A DNA stretch of 64,000 nt from an uncultured Blautia sp. (GCA_934394545.1 CAKRRG010000006.1:18469-82468), one strand, 5' to 3'. Shown: positions 35,654-45,341, counted from the first letter of the stretch. Made by a program: numbers and translations. Notes: generated by a model from the sequence alone, not told the origin.

Positions 35654-36844
35654 TCAGGTTCCTGCTGATGCCATAAGGATCACAAAGGTAAGCACACATA
35701 AAATTTCCGCAGTCAGCATGATCCGAAGAAGCATGGCACAGCCATCTCCCATTGTACCAAGGCAGCCTACAATTCTCTTGTCCGATACCGGCTGGGCAAC
35801 GGCTCCCAGGAAACGATAACAAAAAGAAAGAACGCCATAGTGAATCACAGGCCCTGCGCATACAAGAAGTAAAATTACCACTGCCACTGCACCCAGGCAG
35901 TTTTTTACAAGCAAAGCTCCTGTCAGGATCAGCTCTGTCACCACATTTACTGCATTTCCCACTGCCGGGATCGCTCCCGCAGTTTTTCCGATGGCGGTCC
36001 TTTTGAGCGCATCCATGGCAGGAGTCACCAGCCCCCTCACAGCCTGAAGTCCCAGTACTGCACCCAGCATTGTTTTCAGGCTCCAGCTGATCAAGGTTTC
36101 CAGAAGCTCTGCCATTTTACTGAGCATTCCCTCCTTGGAAAGATGATTTACAAGACAAAGAAGCACATACAGATTGGCACCAGGCAGGATCAAGGTAAGA
36201 AGAAGCCATTCTACCAGCCACACCAAAAGCAACACGCCCTGATAAAATGCCGAAGCAGTCACTGCACCTGTGGCAGCTGAAACAGCTACAAAATAAGCAG
36301 GTGCCAGTCCCTTCATAAACTGTGTTATCCATTCCAGCTGTTTTCCAAGAGAAACACCAAGCTGCTGATAGCTGCTCATCAAAATGGCAAATAGCAAAAG
36401 ATATACCATATAAAAGCTTACATCCCCAATCTGGCTGTTCTCAAATACGGCGGCAAAATTTGAGAACACCGCAGCTGCCAGCACCAGAACAAGAATACGT
36501 AAAAACCCTTCTCTCTCCTTTTCCAGTCTGTCAAAAAAGAGGCTGCGCAAAAATTGCTGCACCGCCTCTTTGGAAAATACTGTTTCGCCGTTTATCATAT
36601 TTTTTAATGCTGAGCCTATGGAAAAGCTGTCTTTCCCCAGCATTTCATCCATCAGGGTCTGAACCTGCTCTAAGGACATATCTGAAAGCAGCTGATCTGT
36701 AATATGCTCTGTAACAGCCGGACTTGCACTGCTGCTTTCTCCTTTCACAAGGATGGTTGTGCCGCTTCCCAGCCATAGCATTATAAGTAGTATTCTTAAT
36801 CCCCCTGCCCTCCTGCCTTTGGTCATTTTTTCCTTACCCTTCAT
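35654..36844 (-). CDS. spoIIIAE: Stage III sporulation protein AE
   Basis: Polytopic membrane protein of the SpoIIIA complex. 396 residues with an N-terminal signal-like helix (LRILLIMLWLGSGTTILV), an extracytoplasmic region of about 80 residues and about eight further hydrophobic segments. Family-like motifs include FMKGLAPAYFVAVSAATGA and VTPAMDALKRTAIGKTAG. Its ATG overlaps the spoIIIAD stop (ATGA), showing translational coupling. Confidence 0.93.
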   Translation of the reverse strand: MKGKEKMTKGRRAGGLRILLIMLWLGSGTTILVKGESSSASPAVTEHITDQLLSDMSLEQVQTLMDEMLGKDSFSIGSALKNMINGETVFSKEAVQQFLRSLFFDRLEKEREGFLRILVLVLAAAVFSNFAAVFENSQIGDVSFYMVYLLLFAILMSSYQQLGVSLGKQLEWITQFMKGLAPAYFVAVSAATGAVTASAFYQGVLLLVWLVEWLLLTLILPGANLYVLLCLVNHLSKEGMLSKMAELLETLISWSLKTMLGAVLGLQAVRGLVTPAMDALKRTAIGKTAGAIPAVGNAVNVVTELILTGALLVKNCLGAVAVVILLLVCAGPVIHYGVLSFCYRFLGAVAQPVSDKRIVGCLGTMGDGCAMLLRIMLTAEILCVLTFVILMASAGT

Positions 36845-37227
36845 ACCATAAACTCCTGGATCGTTTTCAGAAGAGCCATAAGTACCGGCATACTCAGCAC
36901 CATCACTGACAGCTTACAGAACAACTCAATCTGAGCTGCTGTAGTACTGTATCCGGCGTCCTTGCAGATACTGGAAGCAAATTGTCCAATGTAAGTGATT
37001 CCTATCATTTTTACCAGAGTGGAAATATAATCCGTGTCTGCCTGAAGCGTTTTCTGGATTTCTCCCAGGGAATCAAACAGATACCGGATTTTTCCTACAA
37101 CAAGACCCATGATCACAAGACCGATTCCCACTGTAATAAAACAGGCGTATTCCGGTTTTGTTCCTTTCATAAGAAAACCAAGGATAACACCGCATACGCC
37201 TAGTAAAGAAATCTTTATAATATCCAT
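36841..37227 (-). CDS. spoIIIAD: Stage III sporulation protein AD
   Basis: 128-residue membrane protein with four hydrophobic segments; AC and AD are small paralogous-type proteins thought to form the membrane base of the complex. It starts MDIIKISLLGVCGVILGFL with ATG at 37225-37227 behind AGGAGGTGGAAA. The segment QFASSICKDAGYSTTAAQIEL is a family marker. A 16-codon upstream extension is open but lacks a ribosome site. Confidence 0.93.
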   Translation of the reverse strand: MDIIKISLLGVCGVILGFLMKGTKPEYACFITVGIGLVIMGLVVGKIRYLFDSLGEIQKTLQADTDYISTLVKMIGITYIGQFASSICKDAGYSTTAAQIELFCKLSVMVLSMPVLMALLKTIQEFMV

Positions 37228-37264
37228 TTTCCACCTCCTGAAACTCAGATGCAGGTGAATCAGA

Positions 37265-37459
37265 TCATAATTCAAATAGTTTTTTTATGCTGTCAAATAA
37301 TTCATAAATATATGGTACGATCCAGAACAAAACCACCAGCAGACCGGCAAGACTGACCAAAAAAGCCTGTTCCTCCCTGCCGCTGTGCTTCAGTACCTGG
37401 GAAAGTACCGAGACCAGGATCCCCACAGCAGCAATTTTAAAAATAATACTGACTTCCAA
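37265..37459 (-). CDS. spoIIIAC: Stage III sporulation protein AC
   Basis: Tiny two-helix membrane protein (64 residues) containing IFKIAAVGILVSVLSQVLK, the hallmark of AC. The start chosen is TTG at 37457-37459 behind AAAGGAGGTTCCCC, giving the family-like N-terminus (M)EVSIIFKIAA. The GTG 24 nt upstream overlaps spoIIIAB and would add an atypical leader. It lies between AB and AD in the operon. Confidence 0.9.
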   Translation of the reverse strand: MEVSIIFKIAAVGILVSVLSQVLKHSGREEQAFLVSLAGLLVVLFWIVPYIYELFDSIKKLFEL

Positions 37460-37476
37460 GGGGAACCTCCTTTCTC

Positions 37477-37995
37477 CTACCACATCAGAATCGCCAACAG
37501 CATTCCGCCCAGGATTCCCATACTCTGACAGGTCTTCTGCTCCTTTGGCATAGCACTTTTCAGAGACTTTACCCGTTCGACCAATTCTTCCTCCAGAAGT
37601 TCCAGCTGTGCCACCTGCATTTTCTTATCCAGATATCCAAGCTTTTCTCCAAGCGAAAGGAAGCATTCTCTTTCCCGGACAGAAAGGTTTTGCAATGGAA
37701 GACTTCTGGCAGCACATTCCCGAAAAATAATGTCAAACGTAATTCCGGGACGCTTCTGAAGGCGTCTGGCCGTTTCCTCCAGAAACAGCCTGTACTCCCC
37801 TGGCATTTTCGCCGCCACATCCAGAAATGCATCTTCTAGTGTAGCACCGGTACATCGGATTTCTCCTTTTAGTAGCAGAATAAGCTGAACCAGATTTTCC
37901 AGAATTTTCAGTCTGCTGGTTAATTCCATGCTTTTGCACATTCCCAGACCTGTTCCGGAAAAAAGGATGAGAATAATTCCTGCTGTTTTCAACAA
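37477..37995 (-). CDS. spoIIIAB: Stage III sporulation protein AB
   Basis: 172-residue protein with a membrane helix at each end (residues about 2-18 and 155-172) and a helical middle, related to type II secretion GspF-like proteins. Family markers: LENLVQLILLLKGEIRCTGATLEDAF and a C-terminal GILGGMLLAILMW. Its ATG overlaps the spoIIIAA stop region by 7 nt. Confidence 0.93.
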   Translation of the reverse strand: MLKTAGIILILFSGTGLGMCKSMELTSRLKILENLVQLILLLKGEIRCTGATLEDAFLDVAAKMPGEYRLFLEETARRLQKRPGITFDIIFRECAARSLPLQNLSVRERECFLSLGEKLGYLDKKMQVAQLELLEEELVERVKSLKSAMPKEQKTCQSMGILGGMLLAILMW

Positions 37996-38864
37996 GGCCT
38001 CCCATTTCTGTCATAGATTCCGATTATATGTCCTGCATGTGTCCCTTTATCCAGAAAAATATACCGTTCAAATACTCTTTTTCGCACCATTTTCTGAAAA
38101 TAGGGCTGTTGGATCACATCCTCAATAGAATTTCCATGGGCAGTTGCAATGACTTTACATCCACTGTGAATCACCGATTCCACAGCTTTAAAATCTTCCT
38201 TTTTGCCCAGTTCATCCACTGCTACAACAGCCGGAGACATAGAGCGGATCAACATCTTCATTCCCTCTGCCTTCGGGCAGCCGTCCAGCACATCTGTACG
38301 CATGCCCAGATCATTCTGTGGAACCCCCTGGTAGGAACCAGCCAGCTCGCTTCGCTCATCCACCACACCAACGGTCAGTCCAGGCAGCTTCTTCTTTTCT
38401 TCACCGTTACTCAGCTGCCGGATAATATCCCTTAAAAGGGTTGTCTTTCCTCCTCTTGGAGGCGAAACGATCAGCGTATGTGCTACCCAGTCTTTCCTGC
38501 GGATATAGGGCATTACCGGATCTGCACAGCCCACTATTTCGTGAGCCAGACGCACATTGATACAGGAAATATATTTCATCCCCCGTATCTCGTTTCCGTC
38601 CAGGATCACCTTTCCGGTAACCCCAACCCTGTGTCCTCCCTGAACAGTCAGAAAGCCCTGGCGCATTTCATCCTCATAGGAATAAAGGGAATAACCGCTT
38701 ATATATTCCATTGTTTCCTTCAGGTCTTCTCTTGTCACCACATATTGTCCCTCCTGGTCAGTAAGAAACCCCTCACCGCCATCATAGGTATAGAACAATG
38801 GTCTTCCCACTCTCAGACGTATCTCATATATTTTATCGTAATCAAGATTTGCATCCATCAACAA
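37989..38864 (-). CDS. spoIIIAA: Stage III sporulation protein AA (ATPase)
   Basis: AAA-type ATPase related to secretion ATPases, thought to energise or assemble the SpoIIIA-SpoIIQ channel. Walker A is SPPRGGKTTLLRD; IRSMSPAVVAVDELGKKED holds the Walker B region. From the nearest usable start (TTG at 38862-38864) it has 291 residues. Homology-like sequence (EQIQNLFAGNIRR) continues 16 codons further upstream to 38912, where an ATA codon lies 9 nt after AGGTGA; that would give 307 residues. It heads the eight-gene spoIIIA operon and has a sigma-E-like promoter. Confidence 0.93.
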   Translation of the reverse strand: MLMDANLDYDKIYEIRLRVGRPLFYTYDGGEGFLTDQEGQYVVTREDLKETMEYISGYSLYSYEDEMRQGFLTVQGGHRVGVTGKVILDGNEIRGMKYISCINVRLAHEIVGCADPVMPYIRRKDWVAHTLIVSPPRGGKTTLLRDIIRQLSNGEEKKKLPGLTVGVVDERSELAGSYQGVPQNDLGMRTDVLDGCPKAEGMKMLIRSMSPAVVAVDELGKKEDFKAVESVIHSGCKVIATAHGNSIEDVIQQPYFQKMVRKRVFERYIFLDKGTHAGHIIGIYDRNGRPC

Positions 38865-38932
38865 TCTGCGGATATTTCCCGCAAACAGGTTCTGAATCTG
38901 CTCTGCTTCTATCTTATATCACCTCTCATTTT

Positions 38933-38961
38933 AATATATGTGGACAATCCTGGTTTCATTC
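38933..38961 (-). promoter_or_regulatory. Sigma-E-like promoter of the spoIIIA operon
   Basis: On the minus strand: GAATGAA (38955-38961), 14-bp spacer, CATATATT (38933-38940). The -10 matches the Bacillus sigma-E consensus CATACAHT at 7 of 8 positions with the normal 14-bp spacing; the -35 is weaker. It overlaps the end of the gene upstream. Confidence 0.55.
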
Positions 38962-40107
38962 TCACAAATCATTCTGCTTTCCTGTACTCTGCTGATACTC
39001 TTCCATTCTGGGAAGACTCAGCTTCAGAACCCTGTCCACTATATTCACGGATGCTGAACTATATGCATAAGCAGCGGATTCAAACAGCACATATAAATCA
39101 TCTCCGTCCACAAAAATCTGCTCAATCCTCTCTGGGAAACGATAGCTGATAGCAGAATTTTCATCTACATAAAGACGTTTATCGGATTTTTCATAAAATA
39201 CAACCCGGGACGGCAGAATTCCAAAGGAATGGGACAACAGAAGCTTATCATTATAAAAAGTCATTCCCTGTGCCTGCTCGGAAATCGTAGAATAATCAAG
39301 AGGAACTGCCATCTCAAAATTCATTCCCAGACCTTCCTCCATGGTATTTACCAGATTTCCTCTGTCATCTACGGCATATCTTGCGATCGCACTGTCTGTG
39401 TACTTTGTAAAACAGCCGACGTACAGACAGCCTTCATAAAAGGTCATAAAGGAATCACGGACGATTCCATAAAGGCTGGCCACCTGATTGGTTGCAATAG
39501 GACGCTTGCTTTCATCGTAATCATAATTTTGGACAGCGTCCATGGTAAGACTTACTGCCTGGGCAAGCTCCTCTGTGTTTGAGGAATACCACAAAATCTT
39601 GTGTGTGCTGTCGTAAGCCAGACCTCCTACATGGGGCTGTCCGGGTAAAACGATCTCTTTTATGAAACGATGTGACTCTTTATTGATCATATAGATTACT
39701 GAATTATGCTTCTTCGCATGACAATATGCACTTACGAAGATATAATCCTCTGTTACAGCCAGCCCTTGTGGTGTCATAGTTGTACACATAGCCGGCATAT
39801 CACCCCCGCTGGTAAGAAGAGTTCGGGTTGCTTTTAAACCGGGAATGATATAGGTTCCATATTCCCGCTCGTTCTTTCTGTCTTCAAAGGCGAAGGCCAT
39901 CAAGGCCTCTTTCTGAGAGAGCATCTGGATCTGCCCGCGCAAGGTATAGCAGGCTGCTTCCTGATTCGTTGTTTTCCGCTTCGTTGGCGGTTCATTTCTT
40001 CCTCTGTATATAAAGGCATACGCCAGATAAGATCCTGCGATCACCAGGATCATAAGCAGGATTTTCAGCCAGAATATGCGATTTCTCCATTTCGTTTTTT
40101 TCGTCAT
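38962..40107 (-). CDS. Membrane-anchored, probably propeller-like protein of unknown function
   Basis: 381 residues. A short Lys/Arg start and one membrane helix (FWLKILLMILVIAGSYLAYAFI, cut here at about 13-33) anchor an extracytoplasmic domain. That domain has repeating beta-rich units of the NHL/YncE kind: MTPQGLAVTEDYIFVSAYC, GGLAYDSTHKILWYS, FYEGCLYVGCF, AQGMTFYNDKLLLSHS, FVDGDDLYVLFES. No catalytic motif was recognised. It ends about 20 nt before the spoIIIA promoter. Lachnospiraceae encode similar proteins near sporulation genes, but a role there is only suggested by position. No reliable name can be given. Confidence 0.75.
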   Translation of the reverse strand: MTKKTKWRNRIFWLKILLMILVIAGSYLAYAFIYRGRNEPPTKRKTTNQEAACYTLRGQIQMLSQKEALMAFAFEDRKNEREYGTYIIPGLKATRTLLTSGGDMPAMCTTMTPQGLAVTEDYIFVSAYCHAKKHNSVIYMINKESHRFIKEIVLPGQPHVGGLAYDSTHKILWYSSNTEELAQAVSLTMDAVQNYDYDESKRPIATNQVASLYGIVRDSFMTFYEGCLYVGCFTKYTDSAIARYAVDDRGNLVNTMEEGLGMNFEMAVPLDYSTISEQAQGMTFYNDKLLLSHSFGILPSRVVFYEKSDKRLYVDENSAISYRFPERIEQIFVDGDDLYVLFESAAYAYSSASVNIVDRVLKLSLPRMEEYQQSTGKQNDL

Positions 40108-40228
40108 TTATCTGCACTGCTTCCGCAATTTCAATTCCGTGTTTTTGCACAACAGTCCTTATTATACTTTATATTTTTTATGTTTACAAGAGGAAATAGC
40201 ATCTGTGTCCGCCTCTGTATCTACTTCG

Positions 40229-42058
40229 TTAATATAACCCTGTTTCCTCTAAAAAGCGGGACGGATCCCGCTCTTTGTCATACTGGTGGCGCACATAACA
40301 AAGCATAAGCTCTTTCTTCGCACGCGTCATGCCTACGTAAAAAAGCCGGCGTTCTTCTTCCAAAGCCTCTGCAAGAACAGCCTTTTTATATGGAATGCTG
40401 CCTTCGTTTACATTCATAATATAAACTTTATCATATTCCAGACCTTTCACTGCATGCAGGGTGGAAATCACAATTCCTTCCCGCCTGGTTTCTTGTTTTT
40501 TTGCCTGTTCTGTCAGCTTTTTAGTATAATCCTCAATGTAATTTTCCCACTCTTCCAGAGTTTTCATACCCTTAGCGCTTTCCTGAATGCGATCTAATAT
40601 TTCCAGAAGCTCCTCAGACCGTATTTTGCGGTACTGTGCGTATTCGATCAGGTATTGCTCATAGCCCATTCCTTTTCGGATAAAGTTCAAAGCCGCATAA
40701 GGGGCCAGCGCAGACAGTATACGAAGATGCGTTTCTAAAGTCGTAATGCGGTCACACATCCAGTCTTTATCTTTGTAATATTCTCTAAGCGATGAAAATG
40801 AAATGGTGGTCTGGGTCAGTGCATCTCTTGCTATATAGCGGTTTGGGCGATTCATAATCTCCAGAAAAGTCTTTCTCGTTCTGTCTCCTACTGCCATTTT
40901 CAGGTAAGCCATCAGATTTCTGCTGATCCAGTGTCGGAACAAATTAGGCAGCTGTTCTTTCATGGTAAAAGGTACCTGATATTCCATCAATGCTCCAACA
41001 AGTCCTTCTGCCTCCTGATTGGTACGAAAAAGCACAGCGGTATCCTCCAGCTGCTCCCCTGCGTCCAGGCGTTTTTTCAAAAAAGCCGCTACCTTCACAT
41101 ATTCTTCTCTTGGATGATCAAATTCCATTATACGCACAGGTTTCCCTTGTTCATTAGGGGTGGAAAGCTGTTTAAGGAAACGCTTCTCATTACAGCTTAC
41201 CACATTCATAGCTGCCTGAAGCACATTTTTGGTACAACGGTAGTTCATATTCAAAAGAACGGTTTCTGCCTTTGGATAGTTTTTTGTAAAGTTCAGCATA
41301 ATCTCCGGCTTCGCTCCTCTGAAGTGGTAAATGGACTGATCATCGTCTCCCACTATAAACAGGTTATCTCTGGGCTTTGCCAGCATACGGACAATATCGT
41401 ACTGAAGATGATTAATGTCCTGAAACTCATCCACCATAATATATTGAAATTTATTCTGCCATGCGGTCAGAATGTCCTTTCTCTGGTCAAAAAGTTCATA
41501 ACAGCAAAGAAGCATATCATCAAAATCCAGTTTCCGTCTCTGACGCAGTGTTTTCTGGTAGCCATTATAAATCTGGCGAAATACCTCATCTGGACAGCAT
41601 GAGGAATAGTAATGATCCAGGGAAATACGATTGCCCTTTACCACACTGATTTCCTTTGCCACATCCTCCTGAAAATCTCCCTCCTGTGCCAGCTCCTGAC
41701 CAAATTCCAACGTCATTTCTTTCAGAATGGCATACTTCTCCTCTTCTGACAAAATATTCCCGGCACCAAGGCCATAGGCCTGCTTCAGGATTCCATAAAA
41801 CACACCATGAAAAGTTCCAAAGGTAACCGCTGTAGAGGTCTGACCTGTAAACTTCAGAAAGCGTTCCTTCATTTCCTTTGCCGCAGCCCTGGAAAATGTT
41901 ACAACAAGAATAGAAGAGGCAGGTATTTTCCCCTCACTGGTCATATATGCAGTTCGTTCAACAATGACTGAGGTTTTCCCCGAACCGGGGCCTGCCAGAA
42001 CCATCATAGGTCCTGACAGGTGGGCGATTGCCCTTAATTGAGATGGATTCTTCTTCAT
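40229..42058 (-). CDS. UvrD/Rep-family DNA helicase
   Basis: Superfamily 1A 3'-5' helicase. 609 residues, clearly shorter than PcrA/UvrD (about 720-750). Motifs: Q-motif Gln7, Walker A AGPGSGKT at residues 22-29, DEFQDINHLQYD (motif II), GDDDQSIYHFRGA (III), LNMNYRCTKNVL (IV), TLHAVKGLEYDKVYI (V) and VGMTRAKKELMLCY (VI). The C-terminal tail that binds RNA polymerase in PcrA is missing. The ATG at 42056-42058 was chosen; upstream codons overlap the end of gltX. It may be a second helicase beside a full PcrA elsewhere. Confidence 0.9.
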   Translation of the reverse strand: MKKNPSQLRAIAHLSGPMMVLAGPGSGKTSVIVERTAYMTSEGKIPASSILVVTFSRAAAKEMKERFLKFTGQTSTAVTFGTFHGVFYGILKQAYGLGAGNILSEEEKYAILKEMTLEFGQELAQEGDFQEDVAKEISVVKGNRISLDHYYSSCCPDEVFRQIYNGYQKTLRQRRKLDFDDMLLCCYELFDQRKDILTAWQNKFQYIMVDEFQDINHLQYDIVRMLAKPRDNLFIVGDDDQSIYHFRGAKPEIMLNFTKNYPKAETVLLNMNYRCTKNVLQAAMNVVSCNEKRFLKQLSTPNEQGKPVRIMEFDHPREEYVKVAAFLKKRLDAGEQLEDTAVLFRTNQEAEGLVGALMEYQVPFTMKEQLPNLFRHWISRNLMAYLKMAVGDRTRKTFLEIMNRPNRYIARDALTQTTISFSSLREYYKDKDWMCDRITTLETHLRILSALAPYAALNFIRKGMGYEQYLIEYAQYRKIRSEELLEILDRIQESAKGMKTLEEWENYIEDYTKKLTEQAKKQETRREGIVISTLHAVKGLEYDKVYIMNVNEGSIPYKKAVLAEALEEERRLFYVGMTRAKKELMLCYVRHQYDKERDPSRFLEETGLY

Positions 42059-42077
42059 AATTGAAACAGATTCTTCT

Positions 42078-43532
42078 TTACAGATTCTCAAGCTTCTCAA
42101 TTGCAGCCTTCACACGACGGATTGTCTCGTCCTTACCAATGATCTCCATGATCTCAGTAGCTCCGGCCGGAGTCATCTGCTTGCCGGAAACAGCAGTACG
42201 AAGAGGCCACATTACATAACCGTTCTTATAGCCCTTCTCCTTAACAAATTCGCTTAATGAAGCAAACAGTGGATCATTCATATACTCTTCCTGAGCCTCC
42301 AGTAACGGAAGCACTTCCTTGAGGACGGTCAGAGATGTCTCCTGATTTGTTTTCATTTTCTTATGGCAGTACATAGCTGCATCGTATTCCGGAACCTCCT
42401 GGAAGAAATCGATCAGCCCCGGAATATCCGGGAAAGTCTCGATTCTGGTCTGAACCATTCCTGCGATTTTCTTAAGGTTAAAGTCCCCCTTAAGAACCTC
42501 CTTCATGTATGGAAGGGCTCTCTCATAGAAAACTTCCGGATCCATTTTCTTAATGTATTCCCCATTCATCCAGCGAAGCTTGTTAATATCAAATACAGCC
42601 GGAGATTTATTAATATGGTGATAATCAAATTTCTCAACCAGTTCCTGAAGGCTGAAGATCTCATTATTATCTGCCGGACTCCATCCAAGAAGCGCAACAT
42701 AATTTACAATTGCCTCAGAAACAAATCCCTGATCCAGAAGATCCTCATAAGAGGAATGTCCGGAACGCTTAGACAGCTTGGCGTGTGTCTCATCTGTGAT
42801 CAGCGGACAATGTACATAAACCGGAATCTCCCAGCCAAACGCCTCATAAATACGGTTATATTTCGGAGAAGAAGAAAGATATTCATTTCCTCTTACTACG
42901 TGTGTAATTCCCATCAGATGATCATCTATAACATTGGCAAAGTTATAGGTAGGATATCCATCAGACTTGATCAGGATCAAATCTTCAAGCTCCTCATTGT
43001 TTACTGTAATATCTCCGTAAATAACATCATGGAAGGTGGTAGTTCCTTCTGTAGGCATATTAAAACGGATTACATGAGGCTCTCCTGCATCCAGACGACG
43101 CTGGACCTCTTCCTTGGAAAGCTTCAGACAGCGCTTGTCGTAGATAGAAATCTCCTTGCCTGCAACTACACGCTTCATGCTCTCTAACTCTTCCTTCTGG
43201 CAAAAGCAGTAATATGCGTCTCCCTGCTCTACAAGCTGCTTGGCATATTTCAGATAAATGCCCTGTGCCTGACGCTCACTCTGTACATAAGGACCATATC
43301 CGCCATCCTTATCCGGACCCTCATCATGAAGCAATCCGGTCTTCTCCATGGTACGATAAATAATATCAACAGCACCCTCTACATAACGCTCCTGGTCTGT
43401 ATCTTCAATACGGAGAATGAAATCTCCGCCCTCATGCTTGCTGATAAGATATGCGTATAACGCAGTACGTAAATTTCCAACGTGCATTCTGCCTGTAGGG
43501 CTTGGTGCAAATCTGGTTCTGATCTTAGCCAT
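42078..43532 (-). CDS. gltX: Glutamyl-tRNA synthetase
   Basis: Charges tRNA with glutamate. 484 residues. The class I HIGH motif is HVGN at residues 17-20 ([17 protein letters not shown]) and the KMSKS motif is KLSKR ([16 protein letters not shown]). The C-terminal alpha-helical cage for anticodon recognition is complete. The Cys-containing zinc insert of some GluRS is seen only in part ([12 protein letters not shown]). Whether it also charges tRNA-Gln (non-discriminating form, with GatCAB) cannot be told from this region. Confidence 0.97.
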   Translation of the reverse strand: MAKIRTRFAPSPTGRMHVGNLRTALYAYLISKHEGGDFILRIEDTDQERYVEGAVDIIYRTMEKTGLLHDEGPDKDGGYGPYVQSERQAQGIYLKYAKQLVEQGDAYYCFCQKEELESMKRVVAGKEISIYDKRCLKLSKEEVQRRLDAGEPHVIRFNMPTEGTTTFHDVIYGDITVNNEELEDLILIKSDGYPTYNFANVIDDHLMGITHVVRGNEYLSSSPKYNRIYEAFGWEIPVYVHCPLITDETHAKLSKRSGHSSYEDLLDQGFVSEAIVNYVALLGWSPADNNEIFSLQELVEKFDYHHINKSPAVFDINKLRWMNGEYIKKMDPEVFYERALPYMKEVLKGDFNLKKIAGMVQTRIETFPDIPGLIDFFQEVPEYDAAMYCHKKMKTNQETSLTVLKEVLPLLEAQEEYMNDPLFASLSEFVKEKGYKNGYVMWPLRTAVSGKQMTPAGATEIMEIIGKDETIRRVKAAIEKLENL

Positions 43533-43655
43533 GTCTCTCTATTCTCCCTGTCTGTTATTTCTTATCTTCTGTTGCGACCCAATGCATTCTCATAAGATTC
43601 ACAACTGTCTTTCCACATTATATACCTAATCCATTCAAAATGTCCATAGAAAAAA

Positions 43656-43684
43656 ATCTCCCTGAAGCCCAGCCTCAGGGAGAT
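43656..43684 (-). terminator. Terminator of acpP
   Basis: Perfect 10-bp stem ATCTCCCTGA (43656-43665) / TCAGGGAGAT (43675-43684), followed on the minus strand by a run of seven T residues, 18 nt after the acpP stop. Confidence 0.9.
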
Positions 43685-43702
43685 CATCATCTGTGTAACA
43701 AA

Positions 43703-43936
43703 TTATGCATCGATTCCTTTATCTCTCAGATAATCGATCACATCACCAACAGTATTCAGCTCTGTAAGCTCCTCTGCCGGAATCTCGATGTTATACTCAT
43801 CCTCAAGAGCCATAACAAGCTCAAAGAGGTCAAGGGAATCTGCTCCCAGGTCATCCTTGAAGGAAGTATCTGCTGTAATCGTCTCTGCATCACAGTTAAG
43901 CTGCTCTGCGATCATTTCGCTCATCTTTTCTAACAT
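43703..43936 (-). CDS. acpP: Acyl carrier protein
   Basis: Carries growing acyl chains on phosphopantetheine in fatty acid synthesis. 77 residues. The attachment site is Ser34 in LGADSLDLFELVMALE; the four-helix acidic profile is typical. It is monocistronic, with a consensus promoter at 44007-44035 and its own terminator, and is not next to fab genes, so it could be either the main ACP or a second copy. Confidence 0.96.
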   Translation of the reverse strand: MLEKMSEMIAEQLNCDAETITADTSFKDDLGADSLDLFELVMALEDEYNIEIPAEELTELNTVGDVIDYLRDKGIDA

Positions 43937-44006
43937 TGCTCATTCTCCTTTAAATAAATATCTCGAAAACCGGCTTCTGTCCAGCCGTATGTCATACACT
44001 GCGGAA

Positions 44007-44035
44007 AGTATATAATCTGGTGACGCATTTGTCAA
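44007..44035 (-). promoter_or_regulatory. Promoter for acpP
   Basis: On the minus strand: TTGACA (44030-44035), 17-bp spacer, TATACT (44007-44012), about 70 nt before the acpP start. Confidence 0.85.
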
Positions 44036-44040
44036 GAGGA

Positions 44041-45264
44041 TTATAGGATAAATTCCGGCTCCTGGAATTTTATCTGTCTGGCCACACTAAGTGCCAGTCC
44101 CATCTCTGCCATCAGGAACAGAATAGATGTTCCTCCATAACTGATAAACGGTAAGGTAACACCTGTATTTGGAATCAGATTCAGCACAACTGCCACATTT
44201 AAAATAACCTGCAGGGCAATATGTATAAACACCCCGCTTACAAGAAGCGAGCCAAACATATCCGGCGCATTCTGGGCAATAAAGTACAGCCGGTAAAGAA
44301 GATATGCAAAAAGTGCCAGTACCATGATCGCACCAAAAATCCCAAGCTCTTCACAAATAATGGAAAAGATCATATCGTTCTGTGCCTCCGGTACGCTTCC
44401 CAGCTTCTGAATACTATTTCCCAATCCTCTGCCAAAAAAACCGCCGGAACCAATTGCATACAAAGCCTGCAAAGTCTGATATCCATCTCCACTTGCATAA
44501 TCCTCCGGATGAAGCCAAACCTGAATACGCCGCAAACGGAAGCTGGAACTCTTATCCATATTGGAAAGGGCATAGACCAAAATTGCAACCAGAACAATTG
44601 CCGCTGCAGCCAGAATAATAAAAGGCTTGGTTTTCGGATGGGCAATAAATACAAGGCCAACCGTAATTCCAAAAATGATCATTGCCGTACTAAGGTTCTC
44701 AGTGAACACATAGGCTACCAAAGCCTGGGCTCCACCTGCTCCCACCAGAACCATGGCGGCTTTTAGCGTACTTACTCTTTTTCCCATTTTGACGATCATA
44801 TAAGACAAAGTTATGATCACGGCAATCTTGGCAATCTCAGCAGGCTGAAACTGAATACCGATTTTCAGCCATCTTCGCGCTCCATGTGACGAAACACCAA
44901 GAGGAGTCTTAACAAGCATCATAAGAATGATTGCTACTACATAAACTAAAAAAGGCATTTTTGCCAAAAGATGATAATCCATATACGACACTACAATAGC
45001 CATGAACAAACAGCCAATACTGTATAGTGCCTGCTTCTTGAAGTAAAACATATCATCTCCTTCATTGATCTGTGCCATGTAGGAGCTTGTGCTATAAAGC
45101 ATGATCAGGCCAAAACACATGATCAGTATGATCACTGCGATCAGATTAAAATCATAATAATCGGACTTGGCTTTCTTCATTTTTATTTTCATTTTATAGT
45201 CAGGGCCGGCTTTCTTCTTCCCTGACCGGATAGTCGCTTTCTTTTTTCCTGCAATATCCAACAT
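44041..45264 (-). CDS. FtsW/RodA/SpoVE-family SEDS peptidoglycan glycosyltransferase
   Basis: SEDS protein that polymerises lipid II during division, elongation or spore cortex synthesis. 407 residues with a basic N-terminal tail of about 35 residues and ten hydrophobic segments. Family motifs include HGARRWLKIGIQFQPAEIAK, GNSIQKLGSVPEAQNDMIFS with the conserved Glu, IPNTGVTLPFISYGGTS. FtsW, RodA and SpoVE cannot be told apart safely by eye; the FISYGGTS ending and lack of adjacent mre genes favour FtsW or SpoVE. It has a consensus-like promoter. Confidence 0.93.
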   Translation of the reverse strand: MLDIAGKKKATIRSGKKKAGPDYKMKIKMKKAKSDYYDFNLIAVIILIMCFGLIMLYSTSSYMAQINEGDDMFYFKKQALYSIGCLFMAIVVSYMDYHLLAKMPFLVYVVAIILMMLVKTPLGVSSHGARRWLKIGIQFQPAEIAKIAVIITLSYMIVKMGKRVSTLKAAMVLVGAGGAQALVAYVFTENLSTAMIIFGITVGLVFIAHPKTKPFIILAAAAIVLVAILVYALSNMDKSSSFRLRRIQVWLHPEDYASGDGYQTLQALYAIGSGGFFGRGLGNSIQKLGSVPEAQNDMIFSIICEELGIFGAIMVLALFAYLLYRLYFIAQNAPDMFGSLLVSGVFIHIALQVILNVAVVLNLIPNTGVTLPFISYGGTSILFLMAEMGLALSVARQIKFQEPEFIL

Positions 45265-45293
45265 ATCACCTTTTTTCTTTTCCTGATTTTTTC

Positions 45294-45322
45294 ATTATAG
45301 CAGACTCTTTTTTGGGGTGCAA
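45294..45322 (-). promoter_or_regulatory. Promoter for the FtsW-like gene
   Basis: On the minus strand: TTGCAC (45317-45322), 17-bp spacer, TATAAT (45294-45299), 30 nt before the start codon. Confidence 0.7.
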
Positions 45323-45341
45323 CAAAATTTAGGAATACAGC

